Source of the DNA: Vulcanimicrobiota bacterium
GTDB lineage: Bacteria > Vulcanimicrobiota > Vulcanimicrobiia > Eremiobacterales > Eremiobacteraceae
Reading direction: 5' to 3'
Assembly (NCBI GenBank): GCA_019237415.1
Contig: JAFAHD010000048.1
Span: forward strand, 1 to 36,902
DNA length: 36,902 nt
Shown: positions 29,770-36,902 of the stretch, in pieces
Numbering within the stretch: position 1 is the stretch's first letter
Layout of the letters: each line of letters starts with the position of its first letter
The notes under the pieces: model-generated
Databases searched by the model: none
Seen by the model: the letters and a program-made list of their open reading frames with translations, nothing else
What the model was told of the DNA's origin: nothing
Position numbers and translations under genes: made by a program

Positions 29770-31395
29770 ATGCGTCACCTGATCGCTTTTCGCGCGACGG
29801 TATTTTCACTCGTCGCGATTCTCTGCGTGACTACCATGCTGATCTCGCCGCGTCCAGCGGCGGCGAGTGCGGGCCTGACGGTTCTCGTCCAGACATGGGA
29901 TCCGAAGAGCCCCGATCTGCATCCGGTCAATCAAGCATTCGATGACCCGACATTCTTCGACAAGGCGGTCAACCAAGCGTGGGCGCTTGGCAAAGCGCAG
30001 ATCTGCACGCAGTTGGAGTCGGACCTCGGTAAGCCCAACGTGATCGCCTCGGGCTTCTCGCTGTACAACATGAGCTGCACGATGGCGTCGAGCGTCCAGG
30101 TCTCGATCGTGGGTCCGGCCACGAAATCCAAGGTCACGATGCAATTCGTGGCGACCGGCAACGAGTTCGACGCGAGCAGCACCCAGCCGTACGTCGGCTC
30201 GTGGGGCGACCCGGCCTTCTCGGTCACCTACGACATGACGGCCAACGTCACGCTGAATCCGTTGCCGCAACCGCAGGTGACGAATCTAACCGTCACCGTT
30301 TCCAACGCGAATGTGCAGACGAAAAACACGATTGCCGACGTCCTCAAAGCGCTCGACGGGTTCTTCGGGACCGGTTTCCTCACGAAGGCGCAGCAGAGCA
30401 TCGACACGACGAAGAAGCTCGACCCGTCGGTCATCAATGGCTTGCTCGCCGGCGTGCAGACGCCGCTCTCGCAGGCGAATCAATTCGGCTACATCGCGCT
30501 GTGGCATCATAATGATCGGATCGTGGTCGATCTTGCTCCGGTGCTGCCGGACACGCCGCGGCCGGCCTCGATCAGCGGCGTCATCACGTGGGCGAAGAGC
30601 GGCATCTCGATCTCCGATTGTTCGAAGATCCAGCTGAGCAACACGGTGCAGCTCGGACCCGATCCGCTCACGCTGCTGCCCAGCTCGTTCGGCGCGGCGC
30701 CGACGGATACGTTCGGGTCGCAGACCGTGTCGAGCGGCGCGCCGCAAGACATGGGCGATCACTATCAGTGCCAGTACACGTACTCGTCGTTGCCGAACAC
30801 GCTGCCGAATACGGTCGCCGGCACGGCGTCTGGAACGACCGGCCAGAAGAACACGCCGATACTGCTCTCCTATCTCAAGGTCAAACCGTCGAATTGGAAC
30901 GGCACCGTGAATCTCAACGGACCGCAGAACGGCCTGAATTTCGAGGTCGACGCCGCGACGGCCGCATTGCCGTACAACGTCGCAGTGCCGCAGATGCCGA
31001 TCCAGAACCCGGGACCGCTGCACGAGAACAACAACCCGAACATCGCCGTGAATCCGGCGGTGACCCAGACGAACACGACGACGCTCGCGCAGAATGCGGC
31101 GCTCTCGAGCCAGCTCACCGCGGAAGGCAGTCGCCTCGCGCAGTCGGGGAATCTCAACGGCGCGGCGTCGGCGTTCAGCAATGCGTTGGCGCTCAAGGGA
31201 GATAACCAGGTCGCGCTGCTCAATCTTGGGCTCGTGCATCTCAAGATGGGGCAGACCGCGACGGCCAAGAACGAGTTGCAACACGCGCTGCAACTTGCGA
31301 CGCAGCACGGCGATACCGCGACCGCGCAAGCCGCCCAGGCCGCATTGCGAACCATAACGCCCGGTGCGGCCGCCGGTGCCGGCATGACGCACTAG
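29770..31395 (+). CDS. Secreted protein of unknown function with C-terminal TPR units
   Basis: Signal peptide MRHLIAFRATVFSLVAILCVTTMLISPRPAAASAG; C-terminal AEGSRLAQSGNLNGAASAFSNALALKGDNQVALLNLGLVHLKMGQTATAKNELQHALQLA. Confidence 0.75.
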   Translation: MRHLIAFRATVFSLVAILCVTTMLISPRPAAASAGLTVLVQTWDPKSPDLHPVNQAFDDPTFFDKAVNQAWALGKAQICTQLESDLGKPNVIASGFSLYNMSCTMASSVQVSIVGPATKSKVTMQFVATGNEFDASSTQPYVGSWGDPAFSVTYDMTANVTLNPLPQPQVTNLTVTVSNANVQTKNTIADVLKALDGFFGTGFLTKAQQSIDTTKKLDPSVINGLLAGVQTPLSQANQFGYIALWHHNDRIVVDLAPVLPDTPRPASISGVITWAKSGISISDCSKIQLSNTVQLGPDPLTLLPSSFGAAPTDTFGSQTVSSGAPQDMGDHYQCQYTYSSLPNTLPNTVAGTASGTTGQKNTPILLSYLKVKPSNWNGTVNLNGPQNGLNFEVDAATAALPYNVAVPQMPIQNPGPLHENNNPNIAVNPAVTQTNTTTLAQNAALSSQLTAEGSRLAQSGNLNGAASAFSNALALKGDNQVALLNLGLVHLKMGQTATAKNELQHALQLATQHGDTATAQAAQAALRTITPGAAAGAGMTH

Positions 31396-31640
31396 CCCAA
31401 TGCTTTCCGGGAGCCTGGCCTGTCTTATTGCGGCGATCGCAGTGTTCGACTCAACCGCACTCGTCCGGGCGGGTCCGTTGAGCGGTGTCGTGATCCGTGA
31501 CGACACGCATGAACCAGTCGGCTTGGGCCGCCCCCAGTAGGCCAATCCGGGGTTTTGCGTCATCCAGTATAGATGGTCCGGCTACGGCTCGGACCTGTGC
31601 GGTTTTCCTTGTCGCGCAAGCGGGAGTGAACTTCGCGGGC

Positions 31641-31785
31641 GGTCTGCACCGCATATTTGCAAACGGCAGCGAGGTGTACGCAAACTGGGGTTCGCCCTCC
31701 GCGCCGGCCACGCTCGATCGCTTCATCCTCAAATACGTGCTACGCATCGGCGGCGGCGCCGGCACCTGGAGATAGCCGGTCCGAA
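31641..31785 (+). repeat. Direct repeat, left copy
   Basis: GGTCTGCACC...CGGTCCGAA; core acggcagcga...ggcacct matches the right copy at 102/105 positions by manual alignment. Confidence 0.95.
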
Positions 31786-31866
31786 CCAAGCGCTTAGCGC
31801 CTCAGTCTGCGCCTCGTTCAACCCCAAAGCCTCACAGGAATCAGTCGCCTGAAAACCCACCTCAGG

Positions 31867-31893
31867 TGTCGAAAATGCCTTAGTCCGTTCGAC
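31867..31893 (+). promoter_or_regulatory. Candidate ECF42-type promoter for the DGPF-sigma operon
   Basis: TGTCGA (31867-31872) - 17 nt - CGAC (31890-31893), 76 nt upstream of the DGPF gene ATG. Confidence 0.55.
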
Positions 31894-31969
31894 GTGAGGG
31901 TAGAAGCACAGCCAGCAAGGCGAATAGCTCGGGGCGACGCTTCAACTCTAAATCGTAAAGGAGAATCTC

Positions 31970-32404
31970 ATGAGGTTCATGGTCATCGTTCCGGCCAACA
32001 AGGACACTGAGGCCGGCATCCTTCCGACCGCCGAGGAATTGGCCGAGATGGGCAAGTTCAATGAAGAGCTGGCAAAGGCCGGGGTCATGCTGGCAGGCGA
32101 AGGACTCCACCCCAGTTCAAAGGGCGCGCGGATCAGGTTCTCGGGAACGAAGCGCACGGTCATCGACGGTCCCTTCACGGAGTCGAAAGAGCTCGTGGCC
32201 GGATTTTGGATCATCCAAACCAAGTCGAAGGAAGAGGCGATCGAGTGGATGAAGCGCGCGCCGCTCTTCGACGGCGGCGTTGAGCTCGAGCTCCGCCAGG
32301 TGTTTGAAGCGTCCGACTTCGGTGACGACGCGAGCAAGGAGCTCAAGAAGAACGAAGAGCGCATGGACGGAAGACTGGCCGAGAATGCGCGACGCGGTCC
32401 CTAG
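31970..32404 (+). CDS. YCII-related (DGPF) domain protein
   Basis: MRFMVIVPANKDTEAGILPTAEELAEMGKFNEELAKAGVMLAGEGLHPSSKGARIRFSGTKRTVIDGPFTESKELVAGFWIIQTKSKEEAIEWMKRAP; SD AAAGGAG. Confidence 0.93.
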   Translation: MRFMVIVPANKDTEAGILPTAEELAEMGKFNEELAKAGVMLAGEGLHPSSKGARIRFSGTKRTVIDGPFTESKELVAGFWIIQTKSKEEAIEWMKRAPLFDGGVELELRQVFEASDFGDDASKELKKNEERMDGRLAENARRGP

Positions 32405-33722
32405 CGTTACCGTGCCAGAAGGGGACACGCACGCCGCCGTCGAGGCAGTCTGGAGAATCGAGTCCGCAAAGCTGATTGCCGGTCTCGCGCGGATCGTACG
32501 GGACGTCGGGGTTGCCGAAGAGCTGGCGCAAGATGCACTCGTTGCGGCGCTCGAGCAGTGGCCCGAGTCCGGCATACCTCGCAAACCGGGCGCCTGGCTC
32601 ATGTTGACCGCCAAGCGCCGCGCGATCGACCGTTTTCGTCGTGACAAACGTTTCGAACGCAAGCATGAAGAGTTGGTTCGCGATCTCGAGGTTCGACAGG
32701 CCCTCTCCGATCCCGGCCTCGACGACGACGTAAGTAATGGATGCGGTGACGACTTGCTGCGGCTCATCTTCACCGCCTGCCATCCGGTTCTAACTCGAGA
32801 AGCTCGCGTTGCTCTCACGCTGCGCCTGCTCGGAGGTTTGACCACCGAGGAGATCGCGCGCGCGTTTCTCGTCCCCGCTGCGACTATCGCGCAGCGCATC
32901 GTTCGTGCTAAGCGCACGCTAGCGGAGGCGCGCGTTCCGTTCGAGGTTCCGGACGGTGGGGACCGCGCGGCTAGACTGCAATCAGTGCTCGAAGTCATCT
33001 ACTTGATATTCAACGAGGGTTATGCGGCGACGGCCGGTGACGATTGGATGAGGCCGGGGCTATGCGAAGACGCGCTCCGCTTGGGACGAATTCTGGCGGA
33101 GCTCGCGCCAAAGGAGCCAGAAGCGCATGGTCTCGCCGCTCTCATGGAAATTCAAGCATCACGGATGAGAGCGCGAACTGGCAAGTCGGGCGAGGCCGTG
33201 AGGCTGTTCGACCAAGATCGCGGACGTTGGGACTACATTCTCATACGCCGGGGTCTGGCTGCACTGCAACGCACCGAGGCGCTCGGCGGAACGCTTGGAC
33301 CTTACGCGCTGCAGGCCGCTATTGCCGCCTGTCATGCACGCGCGCGTACTCCAGAAGAGACGGATTGGCAGCGCATTGTCGCGCTCTACGATGCGCTCGC
33401 CGAGCTCGCGCCGTCGCCGATCGTTGAGCTTAACCGCGCTGTCGCGATCGCGATGGCGTTTGGACCCGCGGCCGGACTTGAGATCGCGGATGGGCTCATG
33501 GACGAGCCGTCACTTCGAGAATACTATCTCTTGCCTGCCGTACGGGGAGACTTACTTGTCAAGATGGGGCGCTTTGATCAGGCGCGCACCGAGTTCGAGC
33601 GCGCCGCCTCGCTGACGAAAAACGCGCGCGAGCGCGAGCTCCTCCTCCGTTTCGCCGCAGATGCCGCGCACCGCTCAATCGGCGCCAACAATCGTCCGGC
33701 TGTGAGCCGCAGCCCGATCTGA
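32385..33722 (+). CDS. ECF-type sigma factor of the ECF42 (DGPF-associated) kind with long C-terminal TPR-like extension
   Basis: VWRIESAKLIAGLARIVRDVGVAEELAQDALVAALEQWPESGIPRKPGAWLMLTAKRRAIDRFRRD (sigma2); FTACHPVLTREARVALTLRLLGGLTTEEIARAFLVPAATIAQRIVRAKRTL (sigma4); YLIFNEGYAATAGDDWMRPGLCEDALRLGRILAEL... extension. ATG 32385 overlaps the DGPF gene. Confidence 0.93.
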   Translation: MRDAVPSVTVPEGDTHAAVEAVWRIESAKLIAGLARIVRDVGVAEELAQDALVAALEQWPESGIPRKPGAWLMLTAKRRAIDRFRRDKRFERKHEELVRDLEVRQALSDPGLDDDVSNGCGDDLLRLIFTACHPVLTREARVALTLRLLGGLTTEEIARAFLVPAATIAQRIVRAKRTLAEARVPFEVPDGGDRAARLQSVLEVIYLIFNEGYAATAGDDWMRPGLCEDALRLGRILAELAPKEPEAHGLAALMEIQASRMRARTGKSGEAVRLFDQDRGRWDYILIRRGLAALQRTEALGGTLGPYALQAAIAACHARARTPEETDWQRIVALYDALAELAPSPIVELNRAVAIAMAFGPAAGLEIADGLMDEPSLREYYLLPAVRGDLLVKMGRFDQARTEFERAASLTKNARERELLLRFAADAAHRSIGANNRPAVSRSPI

Positions 33723-33740
33723 CCCGTTGCTCCGCGAGTT

Positions 33741-33886
33741 GGTCTGCACCATATTTTCCAAGACGGCAGCGAGGAGTACGCAAACTGGGGTTCGCCCTCG
33801 GCGCCGGCCACGCTCGATCGCTTCATCCTCAAATACGTGCTACGCATCGGTGGCGGCGCCGGCACCTAGGCTGCAGCCGGTCCGAA
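33741..33886 (+). repeat. Direct repeat, right copy
   Basis: Begins 18 nt after the sigma factor stop; encodes GLHHIFQDGSEEYANWGSPSAPATLDRFILKYVLRIGGGAGT* in the sigma-factor frame. Confidence 0.95.
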
Positions 33887-33901
33887 GCATCTTTCCCCGC
33901 T

Positions 33902-34666
33902 CTATTGCATATGCAATTTGGGTATGTCGACGAGCCGTTCAGCAAAGGCTTGGGCTTGTGGTGGGACGCCAACGTACACGCGATATCCGTTGCCCAATGG
34001 TCCATCTTGCGACTCCACAACCGTGATGTGAACTTGTTCTTTGATTCCGCATTCTTTAGACGCTAGCCAATAGCTGTTGAGAGCCACGCTTTCAAGGCCG
34101 TTAAGCGCCTGTTCCCGTTGTTCAAGAGAAAGTGTTTCCCAAGATTTGGGCGGTATGCTAACATGGAAGTAATAGAGTTTGTCATCCTTGCCGTACGTGC
34201 TATAACCAGAGCCGCACCCTTCGAAAGGTAGCAGGCCGTCAATGTTATGTCTGGTCGAGAAGCCCGCGGCCAGCCTCCAGGGATTATTAGGCGTAAGACG
34301 CCGGTAAACTTCGGGCAACTCCACGTTAGGAGACACACCAACAAATCCGAACACGGTAACCTGGTTCGCTTCGTCCACTCCCACAAGCACATCTCGCAGG
34401 GTGTCCGCCTTTAAGCGGAACAGGAACGCATCAAGGCCAGGAAAGCGAGACGTTTCAACGCTTGTAAGTGTTTGCCAATCCACCCCGTCTGGTGCCATCA
34501 AGCCGCCGTCTGTCTTGTCCAACCATTTCTGAAGGCCGCGACGCAGGGTATCTGTAAACGCCACAGCCTTCAGGTCGTTCTTGACAAGAGCTGTAACGCA
34601 GGATTTAGCTAGCTCTGCAGCCTGCTCGTCCTTCATGGGCACAGGCCTACGTCTGAACACCGGCAT
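33902..34666 (-). CDS. Hypothetical protein
   Basis: 254-aa ORF with plausible globular composition (MKDEQAAELAKSCVTALVKNDLKAVAFTDTLRRGLQKWL...), lower-GC codon usage; true start may be ATG 34636. Confidence 0.65.
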   Translation of the reverse strand: MPVFRRRPVPMKDEQAAELAKSCVTALVKNDLKAVAFTDTLRRGLQKWLDKTDGGLMAPDGVDWQTLTSVETSRFPGLDAFLFRLKADTLRDVLVGVDEANQVTVFGFVGVSPNVELPEVYRRLTPNNPWRLAAGFSTRHNIDGLLPFEGCGSGYSTYGKDDKLYYFHVSIPPKSWETLSLEQREQALNGLESVALNSYWLASKECGIKEQVHITVVESQDGPLGNGYRVYVGVPPQAQAFAERLVDIPKLHMQ

Positions 34667-34756
34667 AGGCGGGCTGAGAGAACGCTTAGATGTACGATGA
34701 CACTAGTGCCGCTTGGCCACTCAGGCGATGAGTTATTCTCATGCACATTCACCTCT

Positions 34757-34990
34757 TTAGTGCAAAAAGCGGCAATCATGACAACCGTTCGCCGCGTACC
34801 GAATTCTGCGGGCAGTTAGTCGGCACGACCCCGTCCTCCGGAAGGCCTCTATTACCTTATCGACCGGAATGTTGGAGTTCGAGATGTCGGAGTGCGCGCA
34901 GGCCGCAAGTCCCGAGGCGGACAACGTTGCCACCCCTGGCGAGTCGTGCGTGAGAAGCCTATCAATGATGTCCTTAGGCCGCTCCGACAT
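34757..34990 (-). CDS. Possible small hypothetical protein (77 aa)
   Basis: MSERPKDIIDRLLTHDSPGVATLSASGLAACAHSDISNSNIPVDKVIEAFRRTG...; only modest support. Confidence 0.3.
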   Translation of the reverse strand: MSERPKDIIDRLLTHDSPGVATLSASGLAACAHSDISNSNIPVDKVIEAFRRTGSCRLTARRIRYAANGCHDCRFLH

Positions 34991-35035
34991 GCCTCATAAA
35001 AAAACCACCATCGGGGCTGATAGCTAACACAACAA

Positions 35036-35632
35036 GTGAGTATTAATGAGGACGCGACGATCATTGCTCGAGCAGTTGTCTTACTGCTCGACAATCGCGT
35101 AGCGGAAGCAAGCGAAGAGTTGGCAAGTCTTAGCCAAGACGATCCCGTGCCGAAACCAGCCATCATAGCCGGGTGTGGGACAATCGTACCTCACTTGCCG
35201 CGCCCATCAGTCAAGCCGCACCAGCTAGCAACCGTGCTCAGGCGAGATGGATGGCGCTGCCAGTATTGTGGTCGCAAACTCGTTGTCGCCGGCGTTCTGG
35301 AATTGGTTGGAGCGTTGTGTCCGGAAGCGTTTCCCTTTCCCTCTGGCCACCACATGCCGGTTGGTCGGACGCATCCGGCAGCGATCCGCGTATACCCAGC
35401 TGTTGATCATGTTCATCCTGTTTCGCTCGGCGGCGCCTGGGCTGACCCGCAAAACCTTGTGTCGGCTTGCGTCCCATGTAATGAACTCAAGAGCGACAAG
35501 CTAGGCTGGGCCCGCGGAACATTCAGCAATGACGGCTGGAATGGATTGGTCGAATACTATAGAGCGTTGGCCGAGCGCCGCGCCCCGATCCGGAGGTACC
35601 ACCTTGATTGGCTTCGAGCCCTTGGGACCTAA
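35036..35632 (+). CDS. HNH endonuclease family protein
   Basis: VLRRDGWRCQYCGRKL...AVDHVHPVSLGGAWADPQNLVSACVPCNELKSDKLG: CxxC...DHVxP...N...CxxCN...K HNH signature. GTG start. Confidence 0.88.
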   Translation: MSINEDATIIARAVVLLLDNRVAEASEELASLSQDDPVPKPAIIAGCGTIVPHLPRPSVKPHQLATVLRRDGWRCQYCGRKLVVAGVLELVGALCPEAFPFPSGHHMPVGRTHPAAIRVYPAVDHVHPVSLGGAWADPQNLVSACVPCNELKSDKLGWARGTFSNDGWNGLVEYYRALAERRAPIRRYHLDWLRALGT

Positions 35633-36297
35633 TGGAGTTCGCCGAAATGGATAACCCATGGACGCGGCTTCCGGCGCAGCCGCCGTTCGTGTTGCCAGAA
35701 GACGCATCGCCGATTGCGACCTACAACTCGTCGGCCGCGCCCGAAACTATGATTCACTTGGAAGTCCCACCGCTTCCGTACCTAGGGCGGCCGGACGCTC
35801 CGATTCTCCTACTGGCAACCAATCCGGGCTTTGACCCTGATGACGTGAAGCGCAACGAAGCGTATGACAACTACGATCTCAAGAACCTGGCTCACGCGCC
35901 TCTGGACTACCCGTTTTATTGGCTTGATCCGGTCCTGTATGACTCCCCCGGCTACAAGTACTGGGCGACTAGGGTTGCCGCGCTTACAAAGCTCTACGAT
36001 GCCAAACGTGTAGCCAACGCCCTGCTCTGCGTTGAGTACTTCCCGTATCCATCGGTGCGCGCTGCGCAGACACCCCGACTAGCGTCTCAAGAGTATGGCT
36101 TCCACTTGGTCCGCGGGGCACTAAAGCGTAATGCGGCGGTCATCATCCTTCGCGCGAAGGATTTGTGGATCGGCGCGGTCCATGAGCTCGCGACCTATCC
36201 CTACTTCGAAGCGAAGAACCGCCGCGCGGCGTTCTTGTCCGAAGCAAATCTCGGCGAAGGATTCACGGCGATCTGCGGGTGCCTCGACAAAGGATAG
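35632..36297 (+). CDS. Hypothetical protein with LLLATNPGF motif, possibly uracil-DNA-glycosylase-like fold
   Basis: PILLLATNPGFDPDDVKRNE...VEYFPYPSVRAAQTPRLASQEYGFHLVRGALKRNAAVIILRAKDLWIGAV; ATG overlaps the HNH stop (TAATG). Confidence 0.6.
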   Translation: MEFAEMDNPWTRLPAQPPFVLPEDASPIATYNSSAAPETMIHLEVPPLPYLGRPDAPILLLATNPGFDPDDVKRNEAYDNYDLKNLAHAPLDYPFYWLDPVLYDSPGYKYWATRVAALTKLYDAKRVANALLCVEYFPYPSVRAAQTPRLASQEYGFHLVRGALKRNAAVIILRAKDLWIGAVHELATYPYFEAKNRRAAFLSEANLGEGFTAICGCLDKG

Positions 36298-36500
36298 CCA
36301 CGGTTTGCGGCCATTGTTGTTTGCACGCGGGAGCCCACCCGGTCGGGAACTTTTTGAGGCGCGGGACCGTTACTCAGGATAGAAGGGTGCATTCTGCCTG
36401 CCCTCGTCCCGAATAACGGTCCAAGGAGCCCCCAGAGCGGTGGATTCTGTGGATAGCGGTGACGGAATCTGTGGATGCGTGTTATATCACTCGATTTCGT

Positions 36501-36529
36501 TTGACGCCCACCCTGCGGAATGGTAGAAT
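36501..36529 (+). promoter_or_regulatory. Strong sigma70-type promoter of the boxA leader
   Basis: TTGACG (36501-36506), 17-nt spacer, TAGAAT (36524-36529). Confidence 0.7.
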
Positions 36530-36535
36530 ACCCGT

Positions 36536-36690
36536 CGTGACTCGACTTTCGCGGCTTTTGGTGGCCACGAAGGCAAGACCCAGCGAGGGTCTTGTGAGTC
36601 GGTCGTGTTCTTTGAAAACTAAACAGCGCAGACGCAAATAAATTCGTGGGTCCCAAACGACAAGCGGGGCCGGCGCAAGCCGGTTTTTTG
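36536..36690 (+). ncRNA. Leader RNA with boxA: rRNA operon leader or stand-alone boxA RNA
   Basis: Hairpin CAAGACCC-AGCGA-GGGTCTTG (36574-36594), boxA-like TGTTCTTTGAAAACT (36606-36620), then CCGGC-GCAA-GCCGG-TTTTTT (36670-36689). No supported ORF. Confidence 0.5.
36670..36689 (+). terminator. Short intrinsic-terminator-like hairpin downstream of boxA
   Basis: 5-bp GC stem with GCAA tetraloop followed by T6. Confidence 0.5.
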
Positions 36691-36902
36691 TTTGTCGCAA
36701 GGGAGTCAATAAAAAAAGTCGTCTGGAGCGATCGAACCCAATTCGACCGACTCGCAGCGACCCTCATCAGGCTTGGATTTGGCCCCCCTGATGTTGTAAG
36801 CGCCGCCCGTCCACCGGGTGGTGCCAGCTAAAAGAGCCGCAAGCCGCTCGTTTATCAATTTGACTCCGATCGAACATCCATCTAACCCATGGAGCAGCCG
36901 GA

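Noticed and set aside
33905-33916. 12-bp palindrome TTGCATATGCAA
   Set aside because: Lies inside the last codons (KLHMQ*) of the minus-strand hypothetical gene; a regulatory role is possible but unsupported.
36459-36641. 60-aa ORF across the promoter/boxA region
   Set aside because: Overlaps promoter, hairpin and boxA signals; no coding support.
36720-36840. Possible tRNA on the minus strand (GGGTTCGATC near 36730)
   Set aside because: T-arm-like heptamer but flanking bases do not form a T-stem and no cloverleaf could be built.

Overview
High-GC, mostly plus-strand housekeeping window from a diderm bacterium. Contents, left to right: a 5'-complete TonB-dependent receptor running off the left edge (-), a prepilin-like protein (-), 3-methyladenine DNA glycosylase, Rho with a 30-fold E-R-X N-terminal repeat, an RsuA/RluB-type pseudouridine synthase, a retropepsin-like protein, aroH-aroF-tyrA, a TonB-C/TPR protein, exbB-exbD-exbD-tonB-uppP-tonB-exbD, a Cys/Pro/Thr-rich secreted protein, moaC-mogA, folC-folP-folB, accB-accC, nusB, a PBP1A-type protein, xseA-xseB, tlyA, nadK, recN and a secreted TPR protein. 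The right ~5 kb is accessory. It holds a DGPF/YCII + ECF42-type sigma factor module bracketed by ~145-bp direct repeats, a short lower-GC segment with a hypothetical gene, a two-gene HNH nuclease + NPG-motif (UDG-like?) operon, and a promoter/boxA/hairpin leader that is either an rRNA operon leader cut by the window edge or a free-standing boxA RNA. Points most worth a second look: the repeat-bounded ECF42 cassette with its own matching promoter, the HNH + NPG-motif gene pair, the boxA leader with an internal terminator-like hairpin, the (ERX)30 Rho, the missing standard start codon of the pseudouridine synthase, and a mirror-symmetric divergent promoter that looks leaderless on both strands. 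All family calls are from motif recognition in the translations; no database search was run.
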